This document shows, in pieces, positions 58,401 through 64,000 of a stretch of DNA of 64,000 nucleotides (its first letter is position 1; every line of letters begins with the position of its first letter). The position numbers and the translations under genes are program-made. Source of the DNA: Homalodisca vitripennis (Eukaryota > Arthropoda > Insecta > Hemiptera > Cicadellidae); NCBI RefSeq assembly GCF_021130785.1, contig NC_060213.1:65944001-66008000 (forward strand). The letters run 5' to 3'. Under the pieces are notes generated by a model that had not been told where the DNA came from, did no database searches, and saw nothing but the letters and a program-made list of their open reading frames with translations.

Positions 58401-59679
58401 TCGTACTTCTCAGATGATTATGACACTTGCAAATAAAAATGTTCTTAATGACATTGATCATAATTAATTCAACACTTTTCCGTCTCGTGACTGAAACTAC
58501 GATATTGAATTTAATGGGTTAATTGAGGGTTATTAAATTATTCTAGGCAGAACTTATTTGATTACGTTTTTAAATTTATTACAAGAGTTTAAATATGAGT
58601 ATATCAGCAGTTTGCTATCTCGCACTGAAGAACAAGAGGAATCTTGAAAGGTTTCAGAATGTTTTACCTATAAATATTAACTAACTGATAAATCTTTAAC
58701 TGATAATTTAATGTAATTCATTCTCAGTGATGTGATATGATGTCATACGTTTAATTGCCATACGTTTAATTAAGTGCCCGCGCTAAGAATTACGGTGGTA
58801 ATTAATTACATTCTGCATCGGTATGAATGTTGTAAAGGTAAGTTACATCAGAATTTCGGTAAATCCAATAATGTAACTAAATGCAATAATGTAAATAATA
58901 GGATTGCAGTTCATAAATTGCACTTGATATGGTTAACTGAAATTATAATAATATCGACTATTCTCTACGAGAGATGTATCATGTTACACAGTTAGCACAC
59001 AAGGTTTTTATACCGAGTTACAATTGAATGAATATGAATTGAAAACAACGAATTGAATATGTAGAGCGTAGGTTGCCGGTGGCCTACATGGGCTTGTTTC
59101 TCGGAATATATAACATAAACACGTTTTATTGTTCGTAATTGGAAAATACATGTGGAAAATGTCAATTTTGCATAACATTTATGGTTTAATTAAAAAGCAC
59201 TAGTTATAAATAACTTGTAAAATAATAAATAATATGACTTTTTATAAATGTTATAAATCAAAACATATTAACATTCACTCTTATTAGAACATTCCATGAA
59301 TTAGCTACTGTAAGGAGAGAAATGTCTTCAAAGGGAGAAAAGTAGGCCGAAGGGCAAGGAATGCAATTAAGTACTGGACCCTTTAGAACTCCACTCAGCT
59401 TCTAGTATACAAAATGCACAAATTGAGCCGAAAAAATGTTATTAAATTTAGAATGAGACACTTTGTTCGTGTAAAGTACGGTTTGTTGTGACATGAAATA
59501 AATACTTATTTAAAAGCAGATAATATTTGGTTTTGGTAAGAACGTGGTTAAATATAGGGTTTCTCAAAGCTGATTGAAATTTGCTGACAGAATTGATTTC
59601 TGGATTAAATCCATTCCCCCAATTTATGTTACGAGATTTTTGTCTATTATCTAATCAATATTCTTATTTCAAAGTGGAT

Positions 59680-59790
59680 TTATTGGCTGAACATTAGCGA
59701 AGTCTATCATTTGAGAGATTGGAAAATTGTATTTCTGTCTGAATGTCCGCATGATATCAGCCTTCTTAAAGTGAACACTAATGATACAGT
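59680..59790 (+). repeat. dispersed repeat F1 fragment next to the TTAA transposon
   Basis: TTGGCTGAACATTAGCGAAG, TCTATCATTTGAGAGATTGG, AAAATTGTATTTCTGTCTG, AATGTCCGCATGATATCAG. It lies about 50 bp left of the transposon boundary at 59841. No F1 continuation was recognised to the right of 61300. The open frame at 59711-59920 spans it and is spurious. Confidence 0.55.
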
Positions 59791-59840
59791 GTCAGTTTTC
59801 GCAAGCCCGGCTATTGGTGGTCGTTCAGAAGTCTTTACCT

Positions 59841-61300
59841 TTAAGGGGACTGTTACCCAAAAAATTAATAAAATAATAATTTTTTTTTTATTTTTCCTTA
59901 TTTTCTTTGGAATGTACTGATTTCATTGCAGTAATTAGTTTTTTCCTATGATTACGATATGTTGGTAAAAAAATATATTATTGAAACCCTTGCATGTCAT
60001 TTTTCGACACTAACTGAACATCAGTCATGTTCCACTAGCTAACACTTTCATATATTTCATTGTTTTGCTGTATTTAACTTTTTATGTTGGCTATACTGTC
60101 TAGCATCTTTATTTCAGGTTACTATTATTGTTACTACTGTCAAAAGAGGATGGGAAAGCGGCTTTTAAAATTAAAATCTGTCTCGGGTAAAGTAAAACTT
60201 GAGGATGGTAAGGGATTAGGTGGGCAGGGTAGGCTAAGTGAGCCTAATATTAAAAAACTGCAGACCTATTATGGCCTGGCTATAAGGCGAAATGTGCAGA
60301 GTGTTGAAGAGATGAGAAAGGCAATATGGGCAGTGTACTTTCACACGATGTCATCAAATGATAAACCTACTCATCAGCTATGCCCTAAAGACAATGAGAC
60401 ATGGTGTAAATATAACCTGAGTTTACTGACCAATGAAATGTATGACCATGATAAACATTTTCACATCCCTGAGTGTGTTATGAGTTTTATAAAATCCATA
60501 TTCAAAGACCTTTCAGAAACCAAACTGTTGGAACGATGTTTGAAAGGGAAAACTCAAAACCAAAATGAGTCATTGAATAGTGTTTTTGGTCCCTAATACC
60601 AAAAAGAACTTTTGTAACTCTGCCTACCCTTAAATTTGGTGTTTACTCTGCAGTTTGTAGCTTTAGTGACGGCTTTTCTAGTAAATTACAAGTTTTGGAA
60701 GCATTAAACCTATGTCCAGGGAAAAATTTTGTAAAAGCGATGAAGCGCCTAGAAATAGTGCGAGTGAAGGAAGCGGACAAGAAAGTTCAAGAACTAGAAA
60801 AGAAAATAAGGAACAAGAGAGCTTTGAAAAGAAAACGCCTTGAAGACATGTTTACACAAAGTGAAGACCCAGATAATCCATCCTACAGCTCAGGAAACTA
60901 CTAGGCTATTGTAGTTAAGACATTTTCTTCGATTCCCGTAAGTTGTTTTTTTTCTATTTAGATGCAAGTTTTCTCAGCCATTTATGAACTCAGACCTCTC
61001 AAATTTTTACCACTTGTACTTTGTACTATAATCTAGGTCCTGACCAAAGGGTTTTACAAAATAAAAAGTATTATCTTAGAAATAAAATATATTTTGTGAT
61101 TTTTTTAGTTTTAAAAAGGTGAACTTTTTAAAATTATTTTTTTAATACTAAAAGATGATAAATTGTAATTTTGGTTGGTCGCGAACTATAAAAAGGTGTG
61201 CTTTTAAAGACAAAAAAATCAAAGCTCTATCATGACTCATTATTTTAGAAACCTGCATTAAGTTTATATGGACTAAGATAGGCGGTAACAGTCCCCTTAA
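59841..61300 (+). mobile_element. TTAA-flanked DNA transposon, Kolobok-like
   Basis: The left end is TTAAGGGGACTGTTACC (59841-59857) and the right end GGTAACAGTCCCCTTAA (61284-61300): exact 13-bp inverted repeats GGGGACTGTTACC, each bordered by TTAA. Between them is a transposase relic in the same orientation. TTAA targets combined with termini starting GG rather than CCC favour Kolobok over piggyBac, and the encoded protein is not piggyBac-like. At about 1.46 kb and lacking the N-terminal part of a transposase, this is an internally deleted or 5'-eroded copy. The exact ends make it one of the better-preserved elements in the window. Confidence 0.75.
60084..60904 (+). pseudogene. transposase of the 'Mutator-like/Kolobok-like' GKTQNQNES family, one frameshift
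   Basis: The first frame (60084-60596) shows LQTYYGLAIRRNVQSVEEM, KAIWAVYFHTMSSNDKP, CPKDNETWCKYN, FKDLSETKLLERCLKGKTQN and QNESLNSVF, an order known from arthropod proteins annotated with a Mutator-like transposase domain. It then stops. The reading resumes in another frame just after it (PKRTFVTLPTLKFGVYSAVC, FSDGFSSKL) and runs through a Lys-rich tail to a stop at 60904. The break fits loss of one T in the T run at about 60583-60587. Codons before about 60150 look non-homologous, and 'ctttatttcag' at about 60109-60118 resembles a splice acceptor, so the start given is only the first ATG of the open stretch. The N-terminal DNA-binding part is absent. Confidence 0.7.
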
Positions 61301-61890
61301 GCCGTTGGTCCCCGCGTTAAGTGATAGAAGAACCTTCTTAGCCCCAACTTTCCCTGAAAAAAAAAGCATTCTTTATATTTTACCTCCCACCAATACATTA
61401 TAATAAATCAAAGACATTCTGTTCGTCATGCTATAGAATATTAGACACAAAAAAGTACTATGATGGTATTTTGTAGGGTTTCATTGTTGTTCTTTTGTTG
61501 TTGTTACATTTAAATGGATATGAACTGATAATGTGACCAAATCATTTAAACCCCTAATACTTTAATATCTTACACTTGTTTCTGAAATTTATTGTTATGC
61601 ACCAAATATTAATTTAATATTATTAAAAGATTTTCCCTAGACTAAGAAAAAAATTTTGATAGAAAACTAATAAAAAATGTCTAGCCTCTTCAAAATCTTT
61701 TGAGTGAAACACAGCCACCAACAATGAAAGCAACACTAAAACGTTTGCTATAAGATAAACTACTAGAAGGTGAACTTGTAAAAATGTCTTTTGGAAACTA
61801 GGGATAAATGTATAACTTTTGTTGGAATAATTAATGTATACGCATTTTAAGCACACAGTATAGAAAATATACTGAAAGTAAAGTAAAAAT
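61301..61890. other. AT-rich, nothing recognised
   Basis: Minus-strand open frames at 61148-61369 (partly inside the transposon right end) and 61623-61856 show no family features. Confidence 0.35.
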
Positions 61891-61893
61891 AGT

Positions 61894-61940
61894 ACGTATA
61901 TCGTATAAAGACGTATAACGTATAAAGTACGTATAAAGAC
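61894..61940. repeat. short CGTATAAAG-type minisatellite
   Basis: ACGTATATCGTATAAAG, ACGTATAACGTATAAAG and TACGTATAAAG give about five imperfect 8-10-base units. Confidence 0.7.
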
Positions 61941-61974
61941 TAGATGTATTAGTCAAATGTCCACAGTATTCTGA

Positions 61975-62130
61975 GAATGCTCCTCTCTCTGCTACATCAG
62001 CTAAAGGCATGTGTTCCTTCACGTGTCAAACCCAATTTCGTCGGCTCAGTTCCTTGCATGCTTACGTAAACACTTAAAAGCTGCCTCGTCTTCCTTTATT
62101 TTTGGAGACAATTGCTTAAAGGAACTATTT
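61975..62130 (+). repeat. dispersed repeat family Y, copy 5
   Basis: CTGCTACATCAGCTAAAGGC, CCTTCACGTGTCAAACCC, AATTTCGTCGGCTCAG and GCATGCTTACGTAAACAC are nearly identical to the copy at 38405. It overlaps the first unit of the 239-bp duplication. Confidence 0.6.
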
Positions 62131-62535
62131 ACTTACTTATATAATGGGTTAAAGATCTTCGGAAAGTTTACTGTGAACTTTTTTTCTTTGCGAAAATGGT
62201 AATAAAACACGGAGAGTTAGGTAATCTATTTGTCAGCGTAATAATTTAATTGTGACCTCTGTACCTTTTATCACAATTCACTTAATTCAATCATAAAGCC
62301 AGACCGGAACATTTAAAAGCTGCCTCGTCTTACTATTTTTTATTTTTTTTTTTTGGAAACCGTTGATGTTTAATGGAATTACTTACTAACTTGTATAATG
62401 GATTAAAGTTCTTCGGAAAGTACCGTAAACTTTTGGTTCTTGCGAAAATAGTAATAAAACACCGAGAGTTAGGTAATCTATCTGCCAGCGTCATAATTTA
62501 ATTATGAGCTCTGTATATTTTATTATACTTCACCT
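62072..62535. repeat. 239-bp tandem duplication
   Basis: TTAAAAGCTGCCTCGTCTT occurs at 62074 and 62313, each followed by ATAATGGGTTAAAGATCTTC / ATAATGGATTAAAGTTCTTC, GTAATAAAACAC and GAGAGTTAGGTAATCTAT. The second unit contains a T-rich expansion (62338-62352). Moderately diverged. Confidence 0.88.
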
Positions 62536-62684
62536 AAAAACAAATAAAAACCTAGTTCATGGACCTTTATTACAACCAAGTCAAGTTAAAATTATAATAA
62601 CTACAAACACAAATTATCTATGACACAAACGCTTGCAATACTCGTATTTCAATTATTTCTATGCTTTTAAAACTTATTCAAGGA

Positions 62685-62772
62685 AATGATCAGCCGCTAA
62701 GTCAACCTTCTGAAGTTAGACAGCTTTGAATACCAATAATAAAAAGAGAATTAACTAGGAAATAGAAAAAAA
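62685..62772 (+). pseudogene. Penelope-like element C-terminal relic
   Basis: From 62688 the reading DQPLSQPSEVRQL, a TGA stop, then IPIIKRELTRK parallels DQPISQPSVEIRPLWLPILK in the 24.7-kb element; the stop sits where that element has Trp. Only these ~26 codons and a few upstream (KLIQGN) are left. It belongs to a second, independent Penelope insertion. Confidence 0.65.
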
Positions 62773-63424
62773 ACTAACAATCATGTGCATCTCAGCTAAT
62801 ACAATTCGTACACACGCCATGACTGTGAGAGCCAGGACAAAAACACAACATTGGAGGCAGCTGCCTTTTCATCCCCCCACCACCATCGCTTTCCTATTCT
62901 CTTTTTATAGCATGACGCGCCGCGATACCACAGGAAGTACCGATATTAATTTTCTCCCTAGTCTTTCACCGTCCCTGGTGTGTGTGTGACATGTAAGATG
63001 TAGTACTCTTGGTTCTGTGCAGTGACTTTACCACAATTTTTAGTTTTTGAGCATGTTTAGCCTTATGTAATGTTCAAGCATGTTTGAGCCCTATGTAAGT
63101 TTTTGTCACATGCAGAAGAGGGCAGATTAGAATCCTTGAAACATACTCTTCTTTTTTTGTAAGAAACATGAAAAGTTTGAAAATATCCGTTATCTTACTA
63201 TCCTGTCAAATCATTCACCATCAATAACAATTAAAAAAAAATATTGAAGAACTACTCTGAACTACACATAACCGTTTAAGCAAGTAGATCTTACATAAGT
63301 GTAAGCCTTTATTTAAATGGAAGCTTTTTGTATAAGTTGTTACGTTCACAAACGAAAAACGTAAAAAAATATTTTGTTGATAATTAATATATTGAAAGAA
63401 TTAAACTGGATGAACAAACCATAC

Positions 63425-63560
63425 CGTCAGAGATGGCGCCACTGTCTGCTTCATGTATCCCTGTTTGTTACCGCCAAGGTTAGGCACAAAATTTATTGTC
63501 TCACTTTAAATCAATATTTCCAGCCCCAATAACTTCTTTCCTGAAAGTTATACTCTTTGA
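63425..63560 (+). repeat. dispersed repeat family V, copy 2
   Basis: CAGAGATGGCGCCACTGTC and the blocks that follow match 33735-33880 in order. Confidence 0.5.
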
Positions 63561-63869
63561 AACGGACTAAAAACATTTAAATAAATCCGAGTTGTTAGTC
63601 CTCTTTTCTAGTAAAATATTTGAATCGTTTAGTTTTCTATACGTATATTCTGTGTACTCTATTTGTCTTAGGGGTAAATATAATATAAGTAGTATGTTTC
63701 ACACTCGTATTTATCGCATACTAAAATATATGGACTACATAATGATTGCAACTATGTGATATCACAGTAGTACTAAATAAAAACAATTGGAAAACATTTA
63801 GTGTTAATAAAAATATTTTAATTAGAGGTATTTTACAGCGGGTTCTTGCTAGTTACGCATTAAGTGTTG

Positions 63870-64000
63870 TAATTTTTTTGTCTTAGCATTAGCGAATCCT
63901 ATCACTGAAAAGTCTACAAAAGTTTCATTTATGTTTGTCTGTCCTTCTGTCTGAACGATATATTGCGCATGTCAACATCTTGGGATCGGGCTGAGCGGTA
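63870..64000 (+). repeat. dispersed repeat F1, copy cut by the window edge
   Basis: TTAGCATTAGCGAATCCTATC, TTTGTCTGTCCTTCTGTCTG, AACGATATATTGCGCATGTC, and at the very end GGGCTGAGCGGT, which starts another F1 hallmark. The repeat continues beyond the window. Confidence 0.5.

Noticed and set aside
59841..61300. piggyBac element
   Set aside because: TTAA fits, but the ends start GGGG rather than CCC/CCT and the encoded protein lacks piggyBac features.

Overview
This is AT-rich eukaryotic DNA, most likely from an arthropod. The transposon mix (Penelope-like, Ty3/gypsy, mariner, Helitron-like and TTAA-inserting elements, plus a tRNA-derived SINE) fits an insect genome, possibly a hemipteran, but nothing in the window fixes the species. 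I found no convincing host protein-coding gene, no rRNA and no functional tRNA gene. Nearly all open frames are short and look like chance openings, and the few recognisable proteins are decayed transposon proteins. The window reads as intergenic or large-intron sequence made of old interspersed repeats and several tandem arrays.

Layout, left to right. 0-10 kb: a SINE on the minus strand next to a long TA microsatellite, a Helitron-like terminus near 4.0 kb, a 684-bp TTAA-flanked piggyBac-type non-autonomous element (5330-6013) and a highly diverged ~18-bp minisatellite (about 7955-8480). 10-22 kb: mostly unassigned, with a 623-bp foldback (15059-15681), a ten-unit 140-bp array (16541-17941) grown inside a diverged copy of a dispersed repeat (called F1 here), and a near-perfect 137-bp palindrome (21816-21952). 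22-34 kb: a 5'-truncated Penelope-like element with a GIY-YIG endonuclease pseudogene between inverted terminal repeats (24571-25801), a SINE, a mariner relic, a 4 x 177-bp array and a 3 x ~215-bp array. 34-50 kb: Helitron-like elements, scattered copies of repeat families X, Y, Z and F1, and a decayed gypsy pol (minus strand, about 43840-45540) with a candidate LTR (43124-43330). 50-64 kb: two more Helitron-like elements, Penelope terminal repeats, the best SINE copy (57383-57591), and a 1.46-kb TTAA-flanked DNA transposon (59841-61300) whose transposase frame is broken by one frameshift.

How the parts relate: the PLE, gypsy, mariner and TTAA/Kolobok-like coding relics are remnants of autonomous families. 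The SINE, MITEs, Helitron-like copies and families F1, V, X, Y, Z are non-autonomous or unclassified repeats. F1 recurs about ten times, and its internal ~140-bp period matches the large array, which suggests that array arose by local amplification of an F1 segment. The family letters are labels for this report only; all assignments come from reading the sequence by eye.
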